This document shows positions 38,747 through 47,710 of a stretch of DNA of 64,000 nt, piece by piece. Source of the DNA: Hyphomicrobiales bacterium (GTDB lineage: Bacteria > Pseudomonadota > Alphaproteobacteria > Rhizobiales > Beijerinckiaceae); assembly GCA_027483895.1 (NCBI GenBank), contig JAIXTP010000027.1, positions 96,638-160,637 of the forward strand, read 5' to 3'. A program made the position numbers and the translations under genes. Each line of letters begins with the position of its first letter. Position 1 is the first letter of the stretch. Under the pieces are notes generated by a model. It had not been told where the DNA came from. It saw nothing but the letters and a program-made list of their open reading frames with translations, and ran no database searches.

Positions 38747-41700
38747 GTGCGTTTGCGTCGGATCGATCTGGACTACGAAGTTCTTGAGCCGCGCATTCTG
38801 TTTGCCGCCGACGGCGCCACGGACAGCCGTTCGACTTCCGATTCCGCCTCGACCTCTACGGTCGCCGGCACGACCGACGCCCATGTACAGGATACGTCGG
38901 TCCCGGATACGCCTCCGCTGGTCGAAACCTCGGCCGCGGGCGGGCGCTCCATCGTATTCGTCGCGGACGACGTCGCCGATTACGGCACGCTCGTCGCGAA
39001 GCTTTCGCCCGACCACGAGGTCGTGGTGCTCGACGCGACGCGGGACGGTCTTGCCCAGATGGTCGAGACGCTCGGCGGTCGGACCGATCTTCAGTCGATC
39101 CACGTGTTGACCCACGGCACGCCGGGAGCCGTTTCGCTGGGATCTCTGACGCTGACCGCCGAAGTCCTCGAAGGGCGTACGGCGGATCTTTCCGCGATCG
39201 GAAAGAGCCTCTCTTCGAACGGCGACATCCTCTTCTACGGTTGCAGCGTCGCACAGGGGGAGGCGGGGCGTCTTCTCGTCGAGCGCCTCGCGGTCGTGAC
39301 CGCGGCCGACATCGCCGCGTCCGACGATCGGACCGGGACGACGGCAGGAACCGATGCCGTTCTCGAACGGACCATCGGGACGGTGGAAGAAAAGCCGCTC
39401 GATCTCTCCGCGACGGGCTGGGTCGGCGAACTCGCCGCGATGAGCTCGCCCTCCGTCAAATTCAGCTTCGTCTACCAGCTCTTCGACAACGGCTCGACGA
39501 GCGGCTTCGCTGCCAACCAGACCAATCCGGACATCGACCCGGACTCGCGGGACAGCAGCAACAACGGCAAGAACATCATCAGCAGCGGCGGCCTGTCCTT
39601 CACGGCGTCCTCCCGCTCGACCAATTCCACGACCGGGCTCTTCCAAGGCGACTCGACCCAGGGCAACGACGTCACGGGGACGATCACCTTCACGGGCAGC
39701 TTCAAGGACGTGAACGGCAGCACCGTTTCCACCGGCACCTATTCGCTCACCGGCACCATCTCGAAACATCTCAAGACGGCCGACGGCGACAGCAGCGACT
39801 CGGACGGCTTCTATTTCTGGACCGACAGCAGCAACACGACCGCTTATCGCGGTCTCGGCTTCTGGTTCATCGTGCCCGGCAACGAGTCCCTGTCGGCCTT
39901 CGCCTCGACGGTCACCAATCTTCAGATGTCCGCCGACGGCGGCTGGATCAGCGACCTCAACACGTTCTATCAGGCGCAGCAGGCCTATCCGAGCATTTCG
40001 GTCAGCAGCGTCACGGTCTCCGAAGCCTCGGACTATGCGGTCTTCACGGTGTCGTTGAGCAGCGCCGCGGACTCCGCCGTCAAATTCACCCCGACTCTGG
40101 TCAGCGGCGGAGCGACGGTCGGGACGGATACGGGGACCAGCGCAAATCTCCAGTATTTCAACGGTACGTCTTGGGTATCGGCGTCCTCCGGCATCACGAT
40201 GAGCATCGGGGCGACCTCGGTTCTCGTCCGGACCTCGATCGCGCATGACTCGACCTATGAGGGCTCCGAAACCTTCACGCTGTCCACGAGCGGCGTTTCC
40301 GGAAACGTCTACAACCCGGACGGCGCCTCGGGCACCGGCACGATCGTGGACGACGGTTCGAGCACCAACGTCTTCCTGTCGACCAACAACACGGCCACAC
40401 CGACGGTCGGAACGGCGGACGACGACCGCACGCTGCGCGTATCGTCCGTGACCGTCAGCGAAAATTCCGACTACGCCGTGTTCGAAGTGTCTTCGAACAG
40501 TTCGACCTCGGTCACGCTGGCGCTCGGCAACACCTCGTCCGCCGCGGACCGGGACGCGACGCTCGGAACGGACGCCGGAAACACGATCGAATATCTGCTG
40601 AACGGCACGTGGACGACCTATACGTCGGGTTCCGTTTCGATCACCGGCGGAACGCCCCTGCTGGTTCGCACGACCATCACGCCGGACAACACCTATGAAG
40701 GTCCGGAGACGTTCACGCTCGTCGCCTCGAACGGCACGGAGACGTCGACGGGCATCGGCACGATCGCGGACGACGGATCGAGCACGAACGTGTTCGGCGT
40801 CAACGACACGACGTCCACAGCGGGCACGGGCACGGCGGACAACGACAAGCCGACGGTCTCCGTGAACGACGTGACGGTAAGCGAGGCCTCGCCCTACGCC
40901 GTCTTCGAGATCTCGCTGAGCAAGGCTTCCGCTTATGCCATCTCGTTCACGCCGACGCTCACGAGCGGCGGTGCGACGGTCGGAACCGACACCGGTGCGT
41001 CCTCCGCGCTCGAATATTACGACGGCGCGAACTGGGTGTCCGCCTCGTCGGGGATCACGGTCGCGGCGGGCACCACGTCCGTCCTGGTCCGGACGTCCGT
41101 CACCAATGACTCGACCTATGAAGGATCCGAAACCTTCACGCTGTCGACGGGCGCGATCACCGGAACGGTGACCAATTCGTCCGGCGCGTCCGGTACCGGT
41201 ACCATCAAGGACGACGGCAGCAGCACCAACGTCTTTTCGGCGACCGACACGACGTCGACGCCCGCGACCGGTTCGGCGAACGACGACCGGCCGACGATCT
41301 CGATCACGGACGTTTCGGTGAACGAGAACTCGGCTTATGCCGTCTTCAAGGTCAGCCTCTCCGGCACTTCGGCCTCGGCCATCACCTTCACGCCGTCCCT
41401 GGCGAGCGGAGGGGCGACGCTCGGCGACGATTTCGGCTCGACGCTCCAATACTACAACGGGACGAGCTGGGTTTCCGCTTCGAGCGGCGTGAGCATTCCG
41501 GCGGGTTCGACCTCGGTGCTGTTGCGCACCACGATCACCGACGACGGCGGATATGAAGGCGCCGAGACCTTCACGCTGTCGACCGGGGCGGTCGCGGGCG
41601 GCGTGTCGAATTCGACCGGCGTGACCGGGACGGGCACGATCCGCGACGACGGTACGGGCGCGATCTACCCGGACGATACCACCGGCAATCCGGATGCCGA

Positions 41701-44700
41701 TGCCGTGAAGGACGACGATCGTACCGTTCGCGTCGGCGACGTCGTCGTCAACGAGAACTCGCCCTATGCGGTGTTCACGATCTCGGGTTCGATAGGCCAG
41801 ACGGTCTCTCTCGCTCTCGTGGCAGGTGGCGCCACGCGAGAAGACGGCTCATCGCCGGTCGCGACGGACGGCACCGAGGATTTCGGTCCCGGTCTCGAAT
41901 ATTCGCTCGACGGCGGAACGACCTGGCAGACCTATTCGGGCTCGGTGACGTTGACCGGCACGACCCTGCTGGTCCGGACGCCGGTGATCGACGATACGAC
42001 CTATGAAGGCGCCGAGAGCTTCCGACTGTCGGTCACGCCCTCCGGCGGTTCGGCGGTGTACGGCACGGCCACCATCATGGACGACGGCACGGGCTCGATC
42101 TTCCCGGACAACTCGACGGGCAATCCCGACCTCGATGCCGCACTGGACGACGATCGCGCGGTCCGCGTCGACGACATCCTCGTGAACGAGGCGTCGCCCT
42201 ATGCGGTCTTCCGCGTCACGAGCAATTCTTCGACCAGCCTGACGCTGACCCTCCAGAGCGACAGCGACCTGACGACCGCCGACGCGGCGCTCGGAACCGA
42301 CACGGCGGCGACTTCGACGCTCCAATATTTCAACGGAACGTCGTGGCAGACCTATTCGAGCGCCGTCGCGGTGACCGCGAACCAAACCCTGCTCGTCCGG
42401 ATCGCGATCACGCCCGACAGCACCTATGAGGGCGCGGAAAAGTTCCAGCTCGTCGCCACCCCCACCGCGGGGACCGCCGGGGTCGGAACGGCCACCGTGC
42501 TCGACGACGGAACCGGTTCGATCTACCCCGACGACAAGATCGGCAATCCGGATCCCGACGCGGTGAAGGACGACGACCGTTCCGTCCGGGTCGCCGACAT
42601 TCTCGTGAACGAGAATTCGAGCTACGCGGTCTTCACGATCAAGGGCACGGCGGGCCAGAACGTCACGCTCGGGTTGCAGAACGATGCCGATTCCGCCACC
42701 GCGAACGCCGCGCTCGGCACCGATACCGGAACGCAGCTCCAATATCTGCTGAACGGAACCTGGACGAACTACACGTCGGGCACCGTGGCGATCCCGACCG
42801 GCGGCATCCTGCTGGTCCGCAACGCGATCACCGACGACGCGACTTACGAAGGCGCCGAGACCTATCAGCTCGTCGTGACGCCGTCGGGCGGCAATGCCGT
42901 CTACGGTACCGCCACCATCCTCGACGACGGAACCGGGGCGATCTATCCCGACGATACCGTCGGCAATCCCGACCCGTCCGCGACCAAGGACGACGACCGG
43001 GCGGTGACGGTCAACGATATCTCGGTCAACGAAAACTCGTCCTACGCGGTGTTCCGCGTCACGAGCAACGCGACGCAGAACATCGCCCTGTCGCTGCAGA
43101 ACGATGCGGATCCGCTGACCGCGAACGCTGCGCTCGGTACCGATACGGCGTCGAACTCGCTCCAATACTACGACACGACCAGCTCTTCTTGGCAGACCTA
43201 CACCTCCGCCGTGCAGGTGACGGCGGGTGCGACGCTGCTCGTCCGGGTCGGCATTCTGGACGACGCCGATTTCGAGCGCGCCGAGACGTTCCAGCTCGTG
43301 GCGACGCCCGCGAGCGGGCTCGCGGCTTACGGCACGGCGACGATTTATGATGACGGGACCGGGGACATCTATCCCGACAACTCCACCGGCGCCACGGACT
43401 CTTCGGCCACCAAGGACGACGACCGGGCCGTGAAGGTCTCCGACATTTCGGTGAACGAGAATTCGAGCTACGCGGTCTTCACGATCACGGGAACGGCCGG
43501 CCAGAACGTCTCCTTGGCCTTGCAGAACGACGCCGATGCGCTGACCGGCGACGCCGTGCTGGGCACCGATACCGGAACGCAGCTCCAATATCTCTTGAAC
43601 GGCGTCTGGACGAACTATTCGTCCGGCAACGTCGCGATCCCGTCGGGCGGGACGCTGCTGGTCCGCGTGACGATCCTCGACGACACGACCTATGAAGATG
43701 CCGAGGCCTTCCAGTTGGCCGTAACGCCGTCCGGCGGCAACGCCGTCTACGGAACGGCGACGATCTACGACGACGGCACCGGCGACATCTATCCGGACAA
43801 CACCTCCGGTACGACGGACGGCTCCGCATCGAAGGACGACGACGGCGCCGTCGCGGTGGCCGACGTGACCGTCAACGAGGGTTCCGACTACGTGATCTTC
43901 GAGGTCACCGGCGGGGTCGGGCGGTCCATGACGCTGTCCCTCGTGGAGACCTCGGGGACCGGCTATGCCGATATCGCCGAAGGCCAGACGCTGAAGATCT
44001 GGAACCCGACACTGAGCCGGTGGGACGATTATTCGGGGTCGGCCACCGTTCCCAATACCGGCAAGATCTATGTCCGCGTGTCGATCACGGCCGAGCATGA
44101 CTCGTCCTATGAAGGCGCCGAGACGTTCAAGCTGCGTGCGGTGCCGAGTTCCGGCTCGACCGTCGAAGGCACCGCGACCATCAAGGACGACGGGACCGGG
44201 ACGAAATACACGGGCGCCATCACGAGCGGCTCTCCCGTCACGGACGCGACGGGGCTCGACGACGATCGCACCCTGACGGTTTCCGGCTCGACGATCAGCG
44301 AGTCGTCGCCTTACGCCGTGTTCAGCGTGACCGGAACCGTCGGTCGATCCGTCACCCTCTCGCTGACGTCCGGCACCGGAACGGTCGGGACGGATACGGG
44401 AACGACCCTCGAATATTACGACGGTTCGAACTGGCAGACCTATTCCGGCAGCGCGGCCATTCCCACCGGCGGCATTCTGCTCGTCCGCGTTGCGGTCGTG
44501 AACGACGCGATCGCCGAAGGGCCGGAGACGATCACCCTGACCGCTTCGGCGGGGACCGCTTCGGCCTCCGGAAACACGACGATCGTGGACAACGGGTCGA
44601 GCAGCAACGTCTTCCGCGCCAACACCAATTCCGCGACGCCCGCGACCGGCAGCGCCGACGACGACCGTTCGACCGGCCGCAGCACGCCGACCCCGCCGGC

Positions 44701-45376
44701 CGCGGCTCCCGTGGTGTCGCGGGCCCCCGCGCCGATCGCCATACCGGCCGTGGCTCAGGCCCCGATCTCTGCCGCGGTGCAGGCGGCCACGGACGGACGT
44801 CCGTCCACCGTCGCTCCCGCCGTCGCCTCGGCGCCGCTCGCGCCTGCTCGGCTTCAGCTCCCGTCGCTGGGCGGGCTGATCGCGGACCGGCCCGAATTCG
44901 GCTCGGGCGGCACCTTCAAGGTCAACGTGGTCGATACCCAGGCCGCTCCGGGGACGACCTTCTCCGCGACGCTTGCCGACGGCAGCCCGTTGCCCCCGGG
45001 CGTCGTCATCGATCCCACGACCGGTCAGATCTCGGGAGCCCTGCCGCCCGACCTCGGGCAGATGGACGTGCGGATCCTCGCCACGACGCCCGAAGGGTCG
45101 CGCACGCTCGAGATCAAGATCGACTTCAACGAACGCCGCACCGAGCGGCCGGCCTTCTTCGCGCTGCTGCGCGAGCGTCTTGCCCAAGGTTCGGAAGCGG
45201 TCGCGGAAAATGCCGACGCCCTCGCGCGGGCGTCGATCGAACAAGCCTTCCTTGCGGCGCCGATGGCCGGTGCTGCGGGCGAGGCCCCCGCGACGGGCGC
45301 CGGCGGTGCCGATCACGGGCTGCCCCGCTTCTCGCAACGTCTCTCCGACGCCCTGAAACAAGCCGCCCGGGCGTGA
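38747..45376 (+). CDS. Giant LEPR-XLL/DUF4347 surface protein with Calx-beta-like repeats
   Basis: A 2209-residue acidic, nearly cysteine-free protein. The N-terminus MRLRRIDLDYEVLEPRILFAADG is a LEPR-XLL sorting-type motif instead of a Sec signal. A DUF4347 domain follows (about 68-225, SIVFVADDVADYGTL to DILFYGCSVAQGEAG), then a unique segment to about 415, then eleven tandem repeats each with a (D/N)xxVxExSxYAVF start and a TYEGAETF middle, ending in DDG/DDD-rich, probably calcium-binding, loops. A putative Ig-like fold (about 2065-2130, LPPGVVIDPTTGQISG) precedes the helical C-terminus. GTG start at 38747. No RTX nonapeptides. First gene of the export operon; likely an adhesin. Confidence 0.87.
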   Translation: MRLRRIDLDYEVLEPRILFAADGATDSRSTSDSASTSTVAGTTDAHVQDTSVPDTPPLVETSAAGGRSIVFVADDVADYGTLVAKLSPDHEVVVLDATRDGLAQMVETLGGRTDLQSIHVLTHGTPGAVSLGSLTLTAEVLEGRTADLSAIGKSLSSNGDILFYGCSVAQGEAGRLLVERLAVVTAADIAASDDRTGTTAGTDAVLERTIGTVEEKPLDLSATGWVGELAAMSSPSVKFSFVYQLFDNGSTSGFAANQTNPDIDPDSRDSSNNGKNIISSGGLSFTASSRSTNSTTGLFQGDSTQGNDVTGTITFTGSFKDVNGSTVSTGTYSLTGTISKHLKTADGDSSDSDGFYFWTDSSNTTAYRGLGFWFIVPGNESLSAFASTVTNLQMSADGGWISDLNTFYQAQQAYPSISVSSVTVSEASDYAVFTVSLSSAADSAVKFTPTLVSGGATVGTDTGTSANLQYFNGTSWVSASSGITMSIGATSVLVRTSIAHDSTYEGSETFTLSTSGVSGNVYNPDGASGTGTIVDDGSSTNVFLSTNNTATPTVGTADDDRTLRVSSVTVSENSDYAVFEVSSNSSTSVTLALGNTSSAADRDATLGTDAGNTIEYLLNGTWTTYTSGSVSITGGTPLLVRTTITPDNTYEGPETFTLVASNGTETSTGIGTIADDGSSTNVFGVNDTTSTAGTGTADNDKPTVSVNDVTVSEASPYAVFEISLSKASAYAISFTPTLTSGGATVGTDTGASSALEYYDGANWVSASSGITVAAGTTSVLVRTSVTNDSTYEGSETFTLSTGAITGTVTNSSGASGTGTIKDDGSSTNVFSATDTTSTPATGSANDDRPTISITDVSVNENSAYAVFKVSLSGTSASAITFTPSLASGGATLGDDFGSTLQYYNGTSWVSASSGVSIPAGSTSVLLRTTITDDGGYEGAETFTLSTGAVAGGVSNSTGVTGTGTIRDDGTGAIYPDDTTGNPDADAVKDDDRTVRVGDVVVNENSPYAVFTISGSIGQTVSLALVAGGATREDGSSPVATDGTEDFGPGLEYSLDGGTTWQTYSGSVTLTGTTLLVRTPVIDDTTYEGAESFRLSVTPSGGSAVYGTATIMDDGTGSIFPDNSTGNPDLDAALDDDRAVRVDDILVNEASPYAVFRVTSNSSTSLTLTLQSDSDLTTADAALGTDTAATSTLQYFNGTSWQTYSSAVAVTANQTLLVRIAITPDSTYEGAEKFQLVATPTAGTAGVGTATVLDDGTGSIYPDDKIGNPDPDAVKDDDRSVRVADILVNENSSYAVFTIKGTAGQNVTLGLQNDADSATANAALGTDTGTQLQYLLNGTWTNYTSGTVAIPTGGILLVRNAITDDATYEGAETYQLVVTPSGGNAVYGTATILDDGTGAIYPDDTVGNPDPSATKDDDRAVTVNDISVNENSSYAVFRVTSNATQNIALSLQNDADPLTANAALGTDTASNSLQYYDTTSSSWQTYTSAVQVTAGATLLVRVGILDDADFERAETFQLVATPASGLAAYGTATIYDDGTGDIYPDNSTGATDSSATKDDDRAVKVSDISVNENSSYAVFTITGTAGQNVSLALQNDADALTGDAVLGTDTGTQLQYLLNGVWTNYSSGNVAIPSGGTLLVRVTILDDTTYEDAEAFQLAVTPSGGNAVYGTATIYDDGTGDIYPDNTSGTTDGSASKDDDGAVAVADVTVNEGSDYVIFEVTGGVGRSMTLSLVETSGTGYADIAEGQTLKIWNPTLSRWDDYSGSATVPNTGKIYVRVSITAEHDSSYEGAETFKLRAVPSSGSTVEGTATIKDDGTGTKYTGAITSGSPVTDATGLDDDRTLTVSGSTISESSPYAVFSVTGTVGRSVTLSLTSGTGTVGTDTGTTLEYYDGSNWQTYSGSAAIPTGGILLVRVAVVNDAIAEGPETITLTASAGTASASGNTTIVDNGSSSNVFRANTNSATPATGSADDDRSTGRSTPTPPAAAPVVSRAPAPIAIPAVAQAPISAAVQAATDGRPSTVAPAVASAPLAPARLQLPSLGGLIADRPEFGSGGTFKVNVVDTQAAPGTTFSATLADGSPLPPGVVIDPTTGQISGALPPDLGQMDVRILATTPEGSRTLEIKIDFNERRTERPAFFALLRERLAQGSEAVAENADALARASIEQAFLAAPMAGAAGEAPATGAGGADHGLPRFSQRLSDALKQAARA
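39990..44670 (+). repeat. Eleven tandem coding repeats of 420-441 bases
   Basis: The Y(A/V)(V/I)F anchor codon recurs at 40034, 40472, 40895, 41336, 41765, 42200, 42623, 43043, 43469, 43889 and 44312. Spacings are 438, 423, 441, 429, 435, 423, 420, 426, 420 and 423 bases, all multiples of three, so each repeat adds 140-147 residues in frame. Units 7 and 9 are most alike (QNVxLxLQNDAD, GTQLQYLLNG). Confidence 0.9.
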
Positions 45377-45395
45377 TCCGAAAGAGAATGATCCG

Positions 45396-46925
45396 ATGAA
45401 CTCCAAGTCTTTTCTGGTCGCCTCCTGCTGCGTCGGCGCCCTCATGCTGGCCGGCTGCGCCGTCACCCCGTCGCCCATGACGGAAGCCGAGCGCGGCGCG
45501 CTCGTCGCCGAAACGCGTTCGCAGCTTCGCAAAGAGGGCGAGCGCAAGGTCGCGGCTCTTTCGCTCAGCGAGGCGGTGGCGCGGGCGGTCGTGAACAATC
45601 ACGACTTCAAGTCTCAGAAGCTCGTCGCGGCCCTCGAGTCCAAGCAGCTCGACATGGCGAATTGGGCGATGATGCCCGAGGTTCTGGCCACTGCCGGCTA
45701 CAAGCTGCGCAACCCGGAAAACCTGACGACGAGCCGCTCGTCGGACGGCACGACGTCCACCAATTCGTCGCTCTCGGAGGAGAAGTATCGGCGTCTTGCG
45801 GATCTCAACTTCAGCTGGAACGTGCTCGATTTCGGCATGTCCTATTACCGGGCGCAGCAGCAGGCGGACAAATATCTGCAGGCGAAGGAGCGCGACCGGC
45901 GCATCCGCCACCAGATCGTTCAGGAGACGATCACGGCGTGGTACCGGGCGGAAGCCGCCGAGCGCCTGCGCAAGAACGTCGATCCCCTGATGAGCCGCGT
46001 GAAGCGCGCGCTCGAATCCTCGAAGGCCAGCGAGACCTCGCGCACCGAAACGCCGCTCGTGGCGCTCAACTATCAGCGCGAACTGCTCGACATGCTTCAG
46101 ACGCTCGACGCGCTGAAGAAGGAGCTGACGGGCGCCGACCATGTGCTCGCGGCGGTCATCGGCTCGGATCCGGGCGTTCCCGTCTCGACCGGCAAGGCGG
46201 ATCTCCCGCTTTCGCGCCCGAACGTCTCTCGTGCCGAACTCGAACGGATCGCCTTGAACCGGCGCCCGGACGTCCGGTCGGCGCTCTACCAGTCCCGGAT
46301 CACGGAACACGAGGCGCGCCTTGCCCTCATGTCGCTGCTGCCGGTTCCGACGGTTCAGTTCGGGCCCGGTTACGACAGCAATTCCTATCTCGTGCACAAC
46401 CAGTGGTTCGGGCTGAGCACGCAGATCGCGCAGAGCCTGATGAAGCCGCTGCGCTACGGCGACACCGTGAAGGGCAACGAGCTTCGCGCGGAACTCGATC
46501 GCGAACAGACGCTCGCCGTCACCGCGGCGTCGCTGCTGCAGGTCCATCTTGCGGACCTTCAGCTGCGTGTGGCGCAGGATTCGCTCGATACCGCCGAGAG
46601 CCAGCTCGACGTCGCCCGTCGCATCCACAAGCAGATCCGTGACGCCACCGCAGCCCAGCAGCAGCCGGAAATCAACCTGATCCGCGAGGATCTGAAGCTC
46701 CTGCTGACCGAGGTCCGTCACGACCTCGCACGTCTGGAGGTGCAGTCCGCGCGTGCCCGTCTTCTCGTTTCCATCGGCCACGACATCGTGCCCGAGGGCG
46801 ACGAGGCCGCGAGCATGGCGGAACTGGCCAAGGGCATCCGCACGGAAGCCGCGCGGAGCGGAGCGATCCGTGCGCCGATCGAAGGGAAAACCGCGACGGC
46901 CGCTACGGACAAGGCGGGCGGATGA
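45396..46925 (+). CDS. TolC-family outer-membrane lipoprotein
   Basis: A 509-residue protein with a lipoprotein signal (LMLAGC, lipid-modified Cys near residue 21). Long amphipathic helices and two internal repeats match the TolC tunnel: ALSLSEAVARAVVNNHDFKSQ and SRAELERIALNRRPDVRSALYQSRITEHE, each followed by heptad-rich coiled-coil stretches. It would form the outer-membrane exit duct. It begins 19 nt after the giant-protein stop with an AAAGAG site and overlaps the next gene by ATGA, placing it firmly in the export operon. Confidence 0.9.
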   Translation: MNSKSFLVASCCVGALMLAGCAVTPSPMTEAERGALVAETRSQLRKEGERKVAALSLSEAVARAVVNNHDFKSQKLVAALESKQLDMANWAMMPEVLATAGYKLRNPENLTTSRSSDGTTSTNSSLSEEKYRRLADLNFSWNVLDFGMSYYRAQQQADKYLQAKERDRRIRHQIVQETITAWYRAEAAERLRKNVDPLMSRVKRALESSKASETSRTETPLVALNYQRELLDMLQTLDALKKELTGADHVLAAVIGSDPGVPVSTGKADLPLSRPNVSRAELERIALNRRPDVRSALYQSRITEHEARLALMSLLPVPTVQFGPGYDSNSYLVHNQWFGLSTQIAQSLMKPLRYGDTVKGNELRAELDREQTLAVTAASLLQVHLADLQLRVAQDSLDTAESQLDVARRIHKQIRDATAAQQQPEINLIREDLKLLLTEVRHDLARLEVQSARARLLVSIGHDIVPEGDEAASMAELAKGIRTEAARSGAIRAPIEGKTATAATDKAGG

Positions 46926-47710
46926 CGAACGGACGTTCGCCCCGGCGAAGTCGTTTCGAGACGCGGCCGCTCTTCCGAGCGGTCGCGCTTTTGTTCGTGC
47001 TGGGCTTCGGCATTCCGACGACCGAGGCCCAGAACGCGCCGCGATCGCAGGCAAGGGTGTTTCCGGCCGTCGTCGTGACGCGTGACCGGGCGGTGCTGTC
47101 CGCCGAGATCCCGGGCCGGATCACCGCTCTGCCGAGCGGCGTGGGCGGCTCGTTCCGCAAGGGCGACGCGCTCGTCGAGTTCGACTGCCGCTATTACCAA
47201 TTCAACCGGGACAAGATCGCCCATGACGCGGATGCGGCCCGGAAGAGATACGAGAACGGCGCGAAGCTGGCGCAGCTCGCCTCGGCCGGCCAGTTGAGCG
47301 TCGATCTGGCGCTCATCGACTGGAAGAAGGCGCAGGTGGAGCTGCAGGGCGCCGAGCTGATGGTGGAACGCTGCACCGTCCGCGCCCCGTTCGACGGCGC
47401 GGTCATCCGCATCCAGCCGCAGGTCCATGAGACCATCGCGGTCGGCCAGCCGATCATCGAGATCGCGGGCAAGGAGCGCATCGAGATCGAAGCGTCGCTG
47501 CCGGCGGCCTTCGCGCTCTCGCTTTCGGTCGGGCAGGACATGCGCGTCCGCATCGAGGAGATCGGGGCCGAGTTCTCCGTGCTCGTCTCCGGCATTTCGC
47601 CGGTCATCGACCCCGTGAGCCAGATGGTGACGGTGCGCACGCGGATGAAGACGCCGGACGAGCGGGTCATTCCCGGCATGACCGGCGTGGTGCGGGTCGA
47701 TCCCTCGTGA
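46922..47710 (+). CDS. Periplasmic adaptor protein (HlyD/RND-MFP family)
   Basis: A 262-residue protein with an N-terminal export signal or anchor (RPLFRAVALLFVLGFG, then TEAQNA). The lipoyl/barrel-sandwich halves are AEIPGRITALPSGVGGSFRKGDALVEFD and CTVRAPFDGAVIRIQPQVHETIAVGQPIIEI, with a short coiled-coil hairpin between them (about 100-150), then a beta-barrel domain to the end. It should bridge an inner-membrane component to the TolC protein. Short for the family and with no fourth domain. Start ATG overlaps the TolC stop; its stop overlaps the next gene by GTGA. Confidence 0.88.
   Translation: MTNGRSPRRSRFETRPLFRAVALLFVLGFGIPTTEAQNAPRSQARVFPAVVVTRDRAVLSAEIPGRITALPSGVGGSFRKGDALVEFDCRYYQFNRDKIAHDADAARKRYENGAKLAQLASAGQLSVDLALIDWKKAQVELQGAELMVERCTVRAPFDGAVIRIQPQVHETIAVGQPIIEIAGKERIEIEASLPAAFALSLSVGQDMRVRIEEIGAEFSVLVSGISPVIDPVSQMVTVRTRMKTPDERVIPGMTGVVRVDPS

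Noticed and set aside
39990..44670. Possible CRISPR-like or satellite array
   Set aside because: The period of about 430 bases is in frame, protein-coding and lacks short identical repeats with unique spacers. No CRISPR array was seen anywhere in the window.
38747..45376. RTX toxin or classical type I substrate
   Set aside because: No GGxGxDxLx nonapeptides are present and the C-terminus is helical; the repeat type is Calx-beta-like and the N-terminus carries LEPR-XLL.
41849..45598. 1249-codon leftward frame opposite the giant repeat protein
   Set aside because: Its repeats mirror the coding repeats on the plus strand; Arg/Gly-rich with no motif.
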